Numbered from the stretch's first letter, positions 1-10,910 are shown. The stretch is 64,000 nt of DNA from Candidatus Peribacteria bacterium (GCA_023898505.1 CP060226.1:682001-746000), one strand, 5' to 3'. A program made the numbers and translations. The notes: generated by a model not told the origin, from the letters alone.

Positions 1-2
1 AG

Positions 3-272
3 CTCATTTTACAGCCTCGTCCACAATCAGCCGAGATCTCAGCAAGCCTCAAAAAAGCCCCAATAGGACAGGGTATTGATTTCTCAAGTGATCAATCGGT
101 AGGACAAGTAATCTGATACTTTTGGGATTTTGGTGATGGAGAAAGTTCGGTTGATGCCAATCCTACCCACTCATACTCTCGAGCTGGAAATTATACCGTA
201 AAGCTTCGAGTACAGTTTAACAATAATAACTCGCTAGAGGATCAGATGGATATAGAAATCTATGAAGATTAA
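3..272 (+). CDS. C-terminal end of a PKD-domain protein (5' truncated by window edge)
   Basis: The frame is open from the window edge to a TAA at 270-272, with one in-frame TGA at 114-116 read as Gly. The sequence around residues 38-75 carries the PKD-domain signature (YFWDFGDGESS, then THSYSRAGNYTVKLRV), an Ig-like beta-sandwich common in secreted and surface proteins. The UGA lies just before the conserved aromatic-W-D-F-G-D-G strand. The N-terminus, any signal peptide and the rest of the protein lie outside the window, so its overall role cannot be told; an extracellular location is likely from the domain. A strong terminator follows directly. Confidence 0.75.
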
Positions 273-298
273 AAAAAAGACCGTACGGTCTTTTTTTT
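271..298. terminator. Bidirectional rho-independent terminator
   Basis: A perfect 28-base palindrome: an A-run, GACCGTACGGTC, then a T-run. It works equally on both strands and sits between the convergent ends of the PKD gene and nrdB, so it probably serves both. Confidence 0.9.
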
Positions 299-307
299 AA
301 TCTTTGG

Positions 308-1348
308 CTAAAACTCCCAACTCCCTTTCATAGCACTTGATTGGGCATAGTTGGTTACGGTTGATTCAAAGAAGTTTCCTTTTTCGCTGTTGTTATCCTG
401 CATCACTTCGAGATGCTTATAGGGATTTACGAGTACATCTTTATAGAGTGGATTGAGTCCGAGAAGACTAAGACGCTTATTTGCTAACCAACGAGTATAG
501 TTTTCTACATTTTCATCCCCCATACCTATAATCTTTCCTCCCAGGATATGCTTGGACCACTTAATCTCTTGTTTTACGGCAACATCCATCATATCATAGA
601 TCATCTGTTCATCAAATACCTTTGGAAATTCTTTTTTGATTTCATTGATGATATTTGCAAAAATCGTTACGTGAGTCAACTCATCTCTACGAATATAGTT
701 AATCATCCTATCTGTTGCTACCATCTTTGCCTGACTTGCAAGGGTATCAAAAAAGGCAAAACCATTGTAGAAGTAAATACTTTCTAAAAGGAAATTTCCA
801 ATAATCCCACGGAAAAAGTTTTTTTCATTTGGATGATCGATAAAGTCTTGATAAATCCCTCCGATAAACTCGTTTCTTTCACGGAGATGCTTATCATCTC
901 TCCAAAAGTAATAAATTTCATTTCTCTCTTTACTATCGACTACCGTTTCAAGAATCGTCGCATAACTCTGAGAATGGATAGCTTCCTGGTAGGCCTGAAT
1001 CGACAAGATCAAGTTTACCTCTGGGGCCGTGATATACTCAGAAAAATTTGGTAGATTTACTGTCTGGATGCTATCCAAAAAAATCAAAAACGAAAGAATC
1101 CCCTTATAGGCCCTCTGTTCATCTGTACTCAGATCTTTTTTATACTGAATCGCATCTTCACTCAGTCCCTTTACTTTTTCTGGAACCCAAAAGTTCCCAA
1201 CCATAACCTGATACAAGCTTTTTGCCCAGTTGTACTTTACCGCATTGAGCTGAAAAAGACCAGTAGTATTTCCTTTGATAATCGTTCTTTCTGAGGGATC
1301 ATCATTTCCCGCAGGGTTAAAAATCTGATTCGCTTGTAAATTCGTCAT
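308..1348 (-). CDS. nrdB: Ribonucleoside-diphosphate reductase, beta subunit
   Basis: 346 aa, class I ribonucleotide reductase small subunit, which houses the di-iron/tyrosyl radical centre and passes the radical to NrdA for making deoxynucleotides. Visible ligand motifs in order: LDSIQ (Asp), EAIHSQSY (Glu, His and the radical-site Tyr), LLESIYFY (Glu) and RRDELTHV (Glu, His). Length is normal for the family. It lies 43 bases downstream of nrdA on the same strand, so the two are probably one operon. The gene contains no UGA codon, unlike most of the window. The radical Tyr position suggests an Ia/Ib-type centre, but the metal cannot be told from sequence. Confidence 0.96.
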   Translation of the reverse strand: MTNLQANQIFNPAGNDDPSERTIIKGNTTGLFQLNAVKYNWAKSLYQVMVGNFWVPEKVKGLSEDAIQYKKDLSTDEQRAYKGILSFLIFLDSIQTVNLPNFSEYITAPEVNLILSIQAYQEAIHSQSYATILETVVDSKERNEIYYFWRDDKHLRERNEFIGGIYQDFIDHPNEKNFFRGIIGNFLLESIYFYNGFAFFDTLASQAKMVATDRMINYIRRDELTHVTIFANIINEIKKEFPKVFDEQMIYDMMDVAVKQEIKWSKHILGGKIIGMGDENVENYTRWLANKRLSLLGLNPLYKDVLVNPYKHLEVMQDNNSEKGNFFESTVTNYAQSSAMKGSWEF

Positions 1349-1391
1349 GCGTATATTGAAATGATATAAATATTTTTAAAAATGAAAGAGA

Positions 1392-4004
1392 CTATCCACT
1401 ACAGCTCTCACATGATTCTACCTCGAGACTCATACTTCTTACGTAGTATACCGTCTTAATTCCTGACTTCCAAGCACGAACATAGTAGCTATAGAGCTCC
1501 GCTGGAGATACCTTTTGAGGGTTAATCATCCACTCAAAACTAATGGACTGGTCAATCCACTTGTAAATCGTTGCTACCATATCAACGACATCGTTCATAT
1601 CCAGATTTACATACTCTTTATAGAACCAAAAGTTTTCTTCACTTAAGTTTGGAGCTACGTTTACTGATGGAGCTACCGCATTGGTTTCAACAAAGTATTT
1701 CTTGTAGATTGGAAGTATAGAAGCCGTTGTCCCAACTACCAAGGCTGTCGAAGTGTTTGGTGCTGGAGCGAGGTGGTATGCAAAACGCATTCCATCTTTT
1801 TTGATATCTGTAATCAGCTGCTTCCACTTGTCTGCCATCTTTGAGTTTTCAGTAAACCACTTTTCATCTTTCCCAATAAGTACCCCCTTTGACCATTCTG
1901 ACCCCTCATAGATACCATAGGTTCCTCTCTCACGAGCCAACTCATTTGAGGCGCTAAAGGTAGCATAGGCATATTTTTCAAATAATCCATCCACACGTTC
2001 TCTTGCTTCTGGAGTATCATAGGCGAGCTTCTCTTGTGCCAAGTACTCAGCAAGTCCGAGAAACCCAATTCCCACAGAACGGTATTTTGTTGCCGTCAAT
2101 TCTGCTTCTTTGATAGGGTAAAAATTCAACGTAATAACATTATCCAAGATACGAGCACAAATTGGCATCACCGCATCAATTTCTTTTTGTGTATTTACTT
2201 TTGCGACATTGATAGAAGCGAGGTTACATACTACGGTATCTCCTGGTTGGTAACGAATCACGATATTTCCATCTTCAACGGTTTCCTCAATAAATTTTGA
2301 TGGGGACGTATTTTGACAGATTTCTACACAAAGCTGAGTCGAGTAAATATTTCCCGCATGCTTGTTTGGATTCATACGATTTACTGTGTCTCTGAAAAAT
2401 GCGTATGGCATACCTGTTTCTACCGTAGTTTTCATAAACTTTTTAAAGAGTTCTTTTGCGTCCACAGTTTCTGTAAGTACCAAGCGACTATCTTGCTCAC
2501 ACGCTTCATAAAATTGCTTAAACTCATCTCCGAAACAGTCTTGAAGCGCCTTCCCCGTAGTATCACGGACTTCTTTTGGATCAAAGAGCGTCCAAGTGCC
2601 CCCCTCTGCCACACGCTCCATAAACAGGTCTGGAAATGTTACTGCTGGGAATACATCAAATGATTTTTTTCTAATATCTCCTGTTTCTGTCTGAAGATCA
2701 AGGAAGTTATAGATATCTCTGTGCCATACATCAAGCGTAACACTGATAGCACCAGCTCTTGCTCCGAGCTGATTGACAGCAGTAGCAGTATCATTGATAA
2801 CCTTAATCCAAGGATTTACTCCCCCAGCAACTCCATTCACTCCCCTAATAGCTCCCCCAGTACTACGGATATTTCCAAGGTATACACCAATTCCTCCACC
2901 AAACTTTGAAATCTGTGCCATATTTTCCACATTATGGTAAATAGCACGAAGATCGTCATCAATATTAAGTTTGAAGCAACTTGAGAGCTGATGATAATTC
3001 GTTCTTGAATTGAGAAGTGTTGGAGTTGGAAGAGAAATCTTTCCCTGAGAACAGTATTCATAAATTTTGAATGCTACTTTGAGACGTCTCTTTGGATCTT
3101 CTGGTATTGCCAAGAAAAGTGCCGCTGACATATACATCTCTTGAGGAAGCTCTTTGATAATCTTGTTTGGATTTAAAAGATACCTCTTCTTATACATGAG
3201 CATGGTGGTATAGTTGTAGCTAAAGTCTGTATCTTGTTGCAATTTCTTCCCTGCCTCTAGGATATCTTCTTCTGAATAGTAATCATAAAACTTTGTATAG
3301 TAAAGTCCCTTTTTTACATATTCATCAAAGAGAGCCTTATATGCCTTTGGACGATAAATATCTTTGATTTTGATATCTCTATTTTTTGATGCTTCTTTAT
3401 ACAAATCAAGAAGTAAGAGTCTTCCTGCAATAAACTGCCAGTTCGTATTTTCTACCGAAATCAGGTCAATCGATGACTTAATCATCATATTTGTAATATC
3501 AGAGGTTTTCATCCCCTCCACGATGTATTTCTTTAAAGAATCTTCAAGTTCTTCAAAACGACACTTACGAGCCAATTTATACGAAACTCTCTTATAGGTG
3601 TTTTTTACCTTCTCGATATCAAAAAGTTCTTTTTTTCCTCCTGTTTTTAAAATCTTGAGCGTCTTTTTCTCGAGTTTCTTTTCTACTCTTTCTTTATTTT
3701 CTTCTCTGAGTTTTACACGAAGGCTTCTATAGATGATGTACTCTTTTGCAACGTCAAAATTTCCAGATTCCATCAAGTATTTTTCTACCACGTCTTGGAT
3801 ATCTTCTATCCCAAGTACCAGTTCATCCCCACCAGATAAGAGCATATTTTTGAGTTCTTCTACGATATCTCCAACAATCGGTTCGATAAACGACATATCA
3901 TTGCGTCCTACCTTTTCTGCTGCCTTTTCGATGGCACGTTCGATACGGGTTCTATCAAATGGTATCATGTCTCCATCTCTCGTTTTGATCACTCTTATTT
4001 TCAT
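1392..4004 (-). CDS. nrdA: Ribonucleoside-diphosphate reductase, alpha subunit
   Basis: About 870 aa, the catalytic large subunit. The N-terminal ~95 residues form an ATP-cone (KTRDGDMIPFDRTRIERAIE), so allosteric dATP/ATP activity control is likely; a further helical segment follows before the ten-stranded barrel. Catalytic landmarks include SSCFKL, the NTSPS loop and a C-terminal redox pair in ESCESCSG that is reloaded by thioredoxin/glutaredoxin. I chose the ATG at 4004 (MKIRVIKTRDG); an in-frame TTG at 4013 is possible. The stop is TAG. No UGA-Gly codon is seen in the whole gene, in contrast with its neighbours. It precedes nrdB in the same operon. Confidence 0.96.
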   Translation of the reverse strand: MKIRVIKTRDGDMIPFDRTRIERAIEKAAEKVGRNDMSFIEPIVGDIVEELKNMLLSGGDELVLGIEDIQDVVEKYLMESGNFDVAKEYIIYRSLRVKLREENKERVEKKLEKKTLKILKTGGKKELFDIEKVKNTYKRVSYKLARKCRFEELEDSLKKYIVEGMKTSDITNMMIKSSIDLISVENTNWQFIAGRLLLLDLYKEASKNRDIKIKDIYRPKAYKALFDEYVKKGLYYTKFYDYYSEEDILEAGKKLQQDTDFSYNYTTMLMYKKRYLLNPNKIIKELPQEMYMSAALFLAIPEDPKRRLKVAFKIYEYCSQGKISLPTPTLLNSRTNYHQLSSCFKLNIDDDLRAIYHNVENMAQISKFGGGIGVYLGNIRSTGGAIRGVNGVAGGVNPWIKVINDTATAVNQLGARAGAISVTLDVWHRDIYNFLDLQTETGDIRKKSFDVFPAVTFPDLFMERVAEGGTWTLFDPKEVRDTTGKALQDCFGDEFKQFYEACEQDSRLVLTETVDAKELFKKFMKTTVETGMPYAFFRDTVNRMNPNKHAGNIYSTQLCVEICQNTSPSKFIEETVEDGNIVIRYQPGDTVVCNLASINVAKVNTQKEIDAVMPICARILDNVITLNFYPIKEAELTATKYRSVGIGFLGLAEYLAQEKLAYDTPEARERVDGLFEKYAYATFSASNELARERGTYGIYEGSEWSKGVLIGKDEKWFTENSKMADKWKQLITDIKKDGMRFAYHLAPAPNTSTALVVGTTASILPIYKKYFVETNAVAPSVNVAPNLSEENFWFYKEYVNLDMNDVVDMVATIYKWIDQSISFEWMINPQKVSPAELYSYYVRAWKSGIKTVYYVRSMSLEVESCESCSG

Positions 4005-4141
4005 AACTGACAAGGGGGGTTAATAGTAAAACAAAAGGATAGAATCATCCTTTTTGTCTCCTTTCAAAAACATACCTATGAATGTAATAATTTTATAGCT
4101 TTTTGCTACAATTTTTAGAACAGTGATGTTAAAAAGATGTT

Positions 4142-4172
4142 AAAAAATCTCCCGTGTTTTTTTACAGGAGAT
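4142..4172 (-). terminator. Rho-independent terminator after the P2-P1 transcript
   Basis: On the minus strand ATCTCCTGT and ACGGGAGAT can form a 9-bp stem around an A-rich loop, followed by TTTTTT. It lies 90 bases downstream of the P1 stop codon and upstream of nrdA, closing the left end of the Cys-rich array. Confidence 0.75.
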
Positions 4173-4261
4173 AAAAGTGGTGGTTTTTATATTTTTTAAG
4201 GAAAAATTAGTACCGTATTTACGATATATTTTTTACTACAAGCAAGGGAGTGAGTGAGTTG

Positions 4262-6067
4262 TTAATACACCTCTTTCTCGTAACATGTCTGACAGAATAC
4301 TTTCTCAAGTCTATCTGGAGCATAGGTAGTTTGGATAGCTTTGTGGCACTTATCGCAAGTTCTTTCATAGAGTTTTCTCGGGTTTCTGAGTGACATCCTA
4401 TCGAGGTGGCGTTGGTCTGGGTGTCTTCTTGGGATGGGAAGTTTATGTTTACGGTAGAACTCCAGTTCTTGTTGGATGATTCGAAATGGTTTCTTCGTGA
4501 CTTCACACTCTATTGCCCAATTCAAGATATCATCGGGGATGTCTTCGATATTCGTAGGGAGTTTATCTGCTGGGATAATCTTGTCTACTTTAGGTGGTGG
4601 AGATTCGTAGGTAGACCAGTTAAATCTTTCTCACTTTAGTAGTTGTCATTCCGACGGTAATGGAGGAATCCCTTTACCAATATTTAAGGGATCTTTCGAC
4701 TCCTTTCAGTCGCTCAAGATGACAGGCAAGACAGCTTCTTCCTTTGTCAGCGGAAAATACTCTATAACCTCCGCTTCATTATACCCAAAAGGACTCATCG
4801 TACTAGGAAAGAATTCCCCCCATTCTCCGATTTTCATCATATGTTCAATTATCTTTGGAACAAGAGTTTCGTACTGTTCTTTCGTATATTGTGTATTGAA
4901 GATACAATATGACGCATTACGAAGTCAGATACATCCAAAACAATGAGAAATATTACTACAACAAATACAATAATAACAATCATGAGAATTCTCCCATACA
5001 TCAACATTACATATACAATGGGATACATTGTATCAAATCGTACACCCTTCATAACATCGACTAACTCATTTTCAAAATTGACTAATATCATAATTTTCAT
5101 CACTTATTCTTTCTCCTCGCTTCAAGTCAAAACAGTACTTTGAATCCTGCATCTTTTCAACATCATAACAGCTGGCACAATGAAAAGTCTCATACATATA
5201 GTCTCCGCTAGAGTCTTCATTTCTATCAATTTGCTTTTCTTTCACTATACGTGAAGTAGATAACAATTGTTTTTGAATATCAACATATGATTTCTCAGCA
5301 CATATGAGTTGTACACGATTCTTCCACTCTTCTGGAGTCAATGATTCATTAAACAAGTAGTATTCCTTTCCGCTGAGGTTATAGCACCCAAAACAAAACT
5401 TACAATTTAAAAGATTCATGGAAACTTCACACTGGTAGCATCCTTCACTATTCATCAGGTACTTACAATCATTACAGTTATAACAACTCATACACTCATA
5501 TAATCTCTCACTATCATATATTTTCAAATTATCCACACAACTAGCACATCTATTCACACCTTTTCCATACAGACAACTATCGTCATCATCAGAATTAGTG
5601 AGCATATAACAATCTTTTAAATACCCTGCCATATTATTGTAATCAGAATTTTGCATCGTCATGTATGAGACTCCCAACGAATACAATGGCACCGTATGAT
5701 ATAGAGTATCTATCTGCTGAAACACAGAACATTCAAAATCAATAGTTTTGCCATACGAAAAAGCCGACCATTGATCTGACCACCAAAACTCTGGATGATA
5801 AATAGTATACGGAACTTCTGGGTTATACATGGAAATCATCGGCTTCCCTGTTGCATCACAGTTTCTTTTATAGAGTGTTCTCTCATTACGAAAGCTCAGT
5901 CTTCTCTGCTGCCTACAATCAGGGCAGAGAGTCGGAGACGGGATTAGATATTTTTTACCACCAAAACTTGGACTCACCTTTTCATAAAACTCTACATCCT
6001 TATCCGTGATATCAAAGTTCACTGAGCAGTGTTTACAGGTTTTGGTTTCGATTACTTTTTCTGGCAT
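4262..6067 (-). CDS. Cys-rich zinc-ribbon repeat protein P1 (class A)
   Basis: 601 aa once seven UGA codons are read as Gly. The N-terminus is a zinc ribbon: KTCKHC ... LCPDCRQQRR, then a conserved FRNER and a WWSD block. The middle (about 180-370) is a run of ~20-residue units rich in CxxC and Asn/Ser, such as NCKFCFGCYNLSGKEYYLFN, followed by LTPEEW. A second Cys cluster ends in FGCIGLRNASYCIFNTQY. The C-terminus has the conserved NWAIECEVTKKPFRI and RRHPDQRHLDRM blocks and a closing ribbon (CDKCH ... FCQTCYEKEVY). I recall similar CPR proteins being labelled 'caib/baif family', a name with no known function. Zinc binding is inferred; no catalytic motif, signal peptide or membrane segment is seen. 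Confidence 0.88.
4645..4726. repeat. Dispersed palindromic repeat inside P1 coding sequence
   Basis: A GTCATTCC...GATGACAGG type element with internal inverted repeats (GGGATTCC-like and GAAAGGAGTCG-like arms) lies in frame within P1, between the PLTKEEA segment and the FNWSTYES block. It contributes two UGA-Gly codons and about 27 residues of low-conservation linker. Confidence 0.75.
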
Positions 6068-6096
6068 GATTGTATCTTATGAAATAACAAGAGTTC

Positions 6097-6173
6097 TGTC
6101 ATCCTTCCCGAAATCGGGAGGGATCTATTCAAAGTAAAGTCAAATATAGATTCCTGCCTCCGCAGGAATGACC
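6097..6173. repeat. Dispersed palindromic repeat between P2 and P1
   Basis: The gap between the P2 stop and the P1 start is filled by two small palindromes (CCCGAAATCGGGAGGGATC and GATTCCTGCCTCCGCAGGAATGAC). The second is the same GTCATTCCTGC family that lies inside P2. It leaves little room for a separate P1 promoter, so P1 is probably cotranscribed with P2. Confidence 0.7.
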
Positions 6174-6180
6174 AAAAGAG

Positions 6181-7974
6181 TTAATACACTTCTTTATTGT
6201 AGCAAGTTTCACAGTACACTATCTCCAGTCTCTCGGGTGCATAGGTCGTTTGGATTTGTTTGTGGCACTTGTCACAGGTTCTCTCATAGAGTTTTCTCGG
6301 GTTTCTGAGTTGCATCCTGTCGAGGTGGCGTTGGTCTGGGTGTCTTCTAGGGATAGGGAGTTTATGTTTACGGTAGAACTCCAGTTCTTGCTTAATGATT
6401 CGAAATGGTTTCTTCGTCACTTCACACTCTATCGCCCAATTCAGGATATCATCAGGGATATCTTCGATGTTTGAAGGAAGTTTATCTGCTGAGATTACCT
6501 TGTCTACTTTAGGTGGTGGGGATTCGTAGGTGGACCAGTTGAATCTTTCTCATTTTAATAGCTGTCATTCCGTATTTATTACGGAATCTATAAAATTGTT
6601 TTTATCATTCTTATTGATTCCTGCCTTCGCAGGAATGACGATATGCAAAGTTTCTTCTTTTGTTAGTGGATAGTATTCTTGAGCTACCGTTTCATTGTAG
6701 CCAAAAGGACTGAGGGAACTTGGGAAGAATTCTCCCCATTCTCAGGTAGTCATCATATGTTCGATGATCTTTGGAACGAGAACTTCATACTCTTCTTTGG
6801 TGTATTGTTTGTTGAGAATACAGTAGGATTTATTACGAAGTCATATACATCAAAAAAGACTTTGAGAATTATGACAATGAAAGCAATAAAATATATCATT
6901 ACATGTCCATCATACATTTGTAAATAAAACTTTGTATGATTTATATCAGACACTTAGTCATTCATAAGACATCTCTTGCTCTGTTGTATTTGAAACATCT
7001 AGTAATTCTTTTCCTTTAGACGCCGAATAAATATATTTTGAATCTTCCATCTCAGTGCAATCAAAACTACAATTAACATTCTTCGATTCAAAAATATTGT
7101 CTCAGATACAATGCTCACAATTTATAAGATTCTCTCATTTATGAATTGAGTTCTTTATTTTTAATGTATTAAAATCCTCAAAACTCTTTTCTAATTTTCA
7201 ATGAGATATATCTCAGATTAACGTATCTTTAATAGTTTCATACTCATCTCGAGAATATTGATTATTAAAAATACAATAAGATTTATTGGTAAGATTAGTA
7301 CAAAATAGACACTCATGGCATCATATACAAAAAAGCAAAAAATAGGAGCTGTGACAATCTTTGCAATTTTGTGAAAAATTTAAATTATAGCAATTCTCTA
7401 CATTTATATTTGAATAACAATTATCAGATTTAGTAATCTCTATATTATCTATACAATTACTACATTCAATAATTCTACTACTATATAAACATTTTTGATT
7501 ATATTCTCAAGCAAAAACTAAATAACAATCCTTATTATATCAAGATAGGTTAACATATTCACTATTTTCATTAGTTGTGCTATTTAATCATATAATTGGA
7601 ACTACTTGCACTAACAATGAGAATTGCTCAAAAAAACTACGAGAAGAATCGAAATCCTGTCAATATTTTAACGCATCCCAAGCATCGCTCCACCAAAAAT
7701 CTTGCTCATACACCGTATATGGTTTATCTGGGCTATAGATTGAAACTATTGGTTTTCCAGTAGCATCACACTGTCTTTTATATAATTGACGTTCATTCCT
7801 AAAACTGAGTCTCCTCTGCTGCCTACAATCTGGACAGAGAGTTGGTGATGGGATTAGATATTTTTTACCACCAAAACTTGGACTCACCTTTTCATAAAAC
7901 TCTACATCCTTATCCGTGATATCAAAGTTCACTGAGCAGTGTTTACAGGTTTTGGTTTCTACGACTGTTTCCAT
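6181..7974 (-). CDS. Cys-rich zinc-ribbon repeat protein P2 (class A)
   Basis: 597 aa with about sixteen UGA-Gly codons; under the standard code only short fragments are visible. Architecture matches P1: KTCKHC/CPDCRQQRR ribbon, FRNER, WWSDAWDALKYG, a central Cys/Asn repeat zone, the FGCIGLRNKSYCILNKQY module, EWGEFFPSSLSPFGYNET, then the NWAIECEVTKKPF and CDKCH/YCETCY ends. The first ~105 bases of coding sequence are nearly identical to P1 at DNA level, while the middle is highly diverged, which suggests gene conversion of the ends with rapid change of the repeat zone. A good promoter lies upstream (8046-8074). Function unknown. Confidence 0.87.
6563..6640. repeat. Dispersed palindromic repeat inside P2 coding sequence
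   Basis: Two palindromes in tandem (GTCATTCCG...CGGAATC and GATTCCTGCCTTCGCAGGAATGAC) are inserted in frame. They encode VIPAKAGI, the peptide often produced when this kind of dispersed bacterial repeat is translated. The position matches the insert in P1: just before GERFNWSTYES. Confidence 0.8.
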
Positions 7975-8045
7975 ACGTGTATTTTAAACAATATTTCTTG
8001 CCCTTATTTTAAGGGAAAGATCCAGAGTTCGGGAGAAAGGGTTAA

Positions 8046-8074
8046 TTATTAATCACAAAGAATAAAATTGTCAA
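8046..8074 (-). promoter_or_regulatory. Sigma-70-type promoter for P2 (divergent)
   Basis: On the minus strand TTGACA, 17-base spacer, TAATAA. It points toward P2, whose ATG is about 70 bases downstream. It is divergent from the promoter at 8113-8141. Confidence 0.7.
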
Positions 8075-8112
8075 TATAGTATCACTCCTTCACACAGATG
8101 CAAGTAAAAAAT

Positions 8113-8141
8113 TTGACATACCTTAATACTTAGCATATTAT
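8113..8141 (+). promoter_or_regulatory. Sigma-70-type promoter for the first TrmB-like gene
   Basis: TTGACA, 17-base spacer, TATTAT on the plus strand, about 100 bases ahead of the TrmB-like start. Back-to-back arrangement with the P2 promoter fits a regulator that controls its own divergent neighbour. Confidence 0.72.
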
Positions 8142-8200
8142 AGCTATAACTACCTGTGAAAACTATTTCACAACACCTATACTTTCTAACAAAATCCTTA

Positions 8201-8235
8201 AAACACCTTCTCCATTAAAGGAGAGGGTAGGGTAA
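8201..8235. repeat. GGAGAGGGTAGGG-type repeat in the trmB-like leader
   Basis: ACCTTCTCCATTAAAGGAGAGGGTAGGGT has a TCTCC/GGAGA hairpin and the CCTCTCC...GGAGAGGG consensus seen in several array genes. It sits between the promoter and the start codon, so the hairpin lies in the 5' leader close to the ribosome binding region. Confidence 0.6.
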
Positions 8236-8241
8236 GAGCTT

Positions 8242-9009
8242 ATGTTTGAACAATTCTTTACAGAACTTGGGTTCTCCCAAGCTGAAACAAAAGTCTTTAA
8301 GGGACTCTATACTCTCGGCACAAAGCCAGCATCTACTCTGGCAAAATACCTTGGTATGGAACGTACCAGCGTCTACAAAATTCTCCAACGTCTTGTGCAT
8401 GAAAATCTGGTTTTTGAAACCTATAAAGGTGGGATTAAGCATTTCTTTATCCCAAATACCGAAATCCTCCAAGAATATACCCAGCATAAAATAGAAAAAT
8501 ATGAGAAGGTGCAAAAAGACTACCAAACCATAAAACGTGAACTCCAAGAACTCGGGAAAAAGAAAGATACAAGTATCCCAAAGATTACGCTATTTGACTC
8601 TGCCCAAGGGATAAAAAATATGTATGAAGATATTGTTACCACTACCCTCAAGAAACAGTATATTTCCATCCGTCTTTTTGCCTCAAATACGGTTGATTCG
8701 CAGGTAAGTATCTCTGACGAGATGAAATCTGCATCGCTTGATCTCTTTCAAAAACTCGCATCCGCAAAAGTACAACTGGAGACTTTTCTTGGAAATGGGA
8801 TTATGCTCATGGAAAACATTTCTAAAACCTTTGATATCAATGCTATCGAAAAACTTCCTGCCAGTAACTCTGCCGTAAATATCTATCTTGTTGGAGACAT
8901 CATCTATATCATCATCTTTAAAGATACTCCTTTTGGCATCAAAATAGAGAGCGAGGATCTTGCCTACACTCTCCATTTTCTCTTCGATAAAATTGAGTTT
9001 AAGAACTAG
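8242..9009 (+). CDS. TrmB-like transcriptional regulator 1
   Basis: 255 aa. The N-terminal ~70 residues form a winged helix-turn-helix of the TrmB/sugar-sensing type (LGFSQAETKVFKGLYTLG ... ERTSVYKILQRLVHENLV). A coiled-coil helix follows (about 85-115), then a ligand- or effector-domain to the end (FASNTV, FLGNGIMLM, YIIIFKDTPFGIKIES). No UGA codon. The gene points opposite to the array and its TAG overlaps the TAG of P3 on the other strand by four bases (CTAG). Its divergent promoter faces that of P2, so control of the Cys-rich genes is a reasonable inference. It is clearly paralogous to the gene at 10955-11713. Confidence 0.9.
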   Translation: MFEQFFTELGFSQAETKVFKGLYTLGTKPASTLAKYLGMERTSVYKILQRLVHENLVFETYKGGIKHFFIPNTEILQEYTQHKIEKYEKVQKDYQTIKRELQELGKKKDTSIPKITLFDSAQGIKNMYEDIVTTTLKKQYISIRLFASNTVDSQVSISDEMKSASLDLFQKLASAKVQLETFLGNGIMLMENISKTFDINAIEKLPASNSAVNIYLVGDIIYIIIFKDTPFGIKIESEDLAYTLHFLFDKIEFKN

Positions 9010-10850
9010 TACACCTTTTTATTATAACACTCCTCACAATATACTGCCTTACTACTTTCATATACCGATAAAATCTCTTTTTTACACTCCTCACATGACT
9101 GTACATGGAGCGCTCGCTCTGGACGATATGCAAGTCTATCATAATAACGGACATCTGGATGATATATCGGCAAAGGTATTCCCATATCCTGATAGAAATA
9201 AAATTCTTGAGGTGTAATGCGAAATGGCCTTCCTGTTTTTGCACACTTAATAGCCTTTTTAAATATCTCTTCAGACTCGTCTGAGATATTTTCTGCTAAG
9301 TCCTTTGCTTCAACAAAATAGGTATTATCAGGAATACCAATTTCCTTTTCCTTTGTTTTCCAAAAGATATCAATCTTTTCCTCTCCCCCTAAATCAAGCT
9401 TTGCGCGACTAATAATCTTATCTGGCTCAAGGATATATACAACTCATTTACCAGATGCATGCAACATCTTCCTTTGAACAATTTCTCAATCCTGCAAATA
9501 TACCAATTCCTGTATCGGAAAATATTCCATTGCCAAAGAATCATTGTACGGAAAAGCTGTGGTACTTGGATTAAAATACTCTCCCCATTCTCAGGTTTCT
9601 TTCATGTATGTAATAATCTTTGGAACTAGATCCTCATACTCTTCTTTAGTATATTGTGTATTAAAAATACAGTACTCCTTATTTCTGAGAGCAATACAAC
9701 CAAAGAGATTTTTTGAATCATGACAATCCTGACAATACAAGAGATTACTACAATTAAAAATAAATGTAGAGAAGTGTACATTATAGGTCCCTATCGTACC
9801 AAGAACCTCATAATTTCTCTCAGGTTTCATATAGATATTATTACAGTCCATATTACTTTTCACATCTACCCCTACATTTACATAGCGACAATCTTCCGAG
9901 TCATTCACATCATAACAAAATACGCAATTTTTATCATCAATCAAGATATCCCCAAAAGAATTCTCACTATTTACCACAGATGCATACTTGGTTATCTTCT
10001 GTCGAATTACCTGTTCAAATTTCTCAAGTGCTGCTGCTATGTGAGTCCTCGTACCCAAATACTCCTGTACCTTTTCTTTCCACTCTTCCTTTGAAAGCTG
10101 TGTATTTTCGAAACAGTAACTAGCATTTCTCAGGTTACTACAAAACATACAATGATCACACCCAATAAGGTCATCACTATAATAACAGTCTGAACACTCA
10201 CTGGAGTTATGCAAATACATGGATTTATATCCCTTCTTTACATTTAAACACTGATAGAGCTTATCTGAATCATACACGTATGCACAATCCACACATCGCT
10301 TACAATTTTGAAACAACTTCCCATAATAACAATCTTCACACTCCTCGGAAGAATTAATCAAATAACAATTCTTACAATATCCAGTTCCCGTACTATACTC
10401 ACTATTTTCATTATCCACTGCCACCATATTTACCCTTGGAACATCCTGACGTAACTCGTAAAACTGAGCATTAATACTTTTTGAAAAATCCACCTCAAAT
10501 CAAAAATCCATAGGATCCCAATCTTGCTGCCACCACTCCTTTTGTTCAAAAACCTTTACATTATTTTCAGGAGCATACAAGCTAATCATTGGTTCTCAAG
10601 TTTTGCTACTTCTCGACTTATAAAAATTTGTTTCATTTCTAAATAATAAACGGCGCATTTGCCTGGCTTGTGGACTCAAAGTTGGCAATGAAATATCTAA
10701 CTTCACATTTCCAACGCTTGGAGAAATCCTCGTAAGCATTTCTATATCCTTTTCATAAATAGGAAATCTCTCTCCAGTCCACTTACATACCCTATATTCA
10801 GCCACCTTCTCAACTCAACTTCTTTCAAGAAATTCAGTAATATTTGTCAT
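9006..10850 (-). CDS. Cys-rich repeat protein P3 (class B)
   Basis: 614 aa. Start chosen at the ATG at 10850 because, with UGA read as Gly, the leader (EFLERSGVEKVAEYRVCKWTG) aligns with P6 (QYIAEKSGEKIAEFFLCRWCG). The N-terminal ribbon is degenerate: the second CxxC of class A is replaced by TLSPQARQMRR, so the first zinc site may be lost. The central part has the familiar units (NCKRCVDC, CDHCMFCSNLRNASYC, LFGCIALRNKEYCIFNTQYTKEEYE). The C-terminal part has VYILEPDKIIS, GRPFRITPQEF and ribbon CEECKKEI ... CEECYNKKVY. About six UGA-Gly codons. No repeat insert is present in this class. Confidence 0.86.
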
Positions 10851-10882
10851 AAGAAAATATAGTAACAAAATAAGATATAAAA

Positions 10883-10910
10883 AAGATAGATAAAATATTG
10901 TAATTGTCAA
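10883..10910 (-). promoter_or_regulatory. Probable promoter for P3 (divergent)
   Basis: On the minus strand TTGACA, 16-base spacer, TATCTT, with the P3 ATG about 33 bases downstream. It overlaps the plus-strand promoter of the second TrmB-like gene. Confidence 0.5.

Noticed and set aside
308..4013. Plus-strand ORFs of 60-120 codons opposite nrdA and nrdB
   Set aside because: They are antisense shadows of conserved minus-strand genes, with no ribosome binding site or family features.
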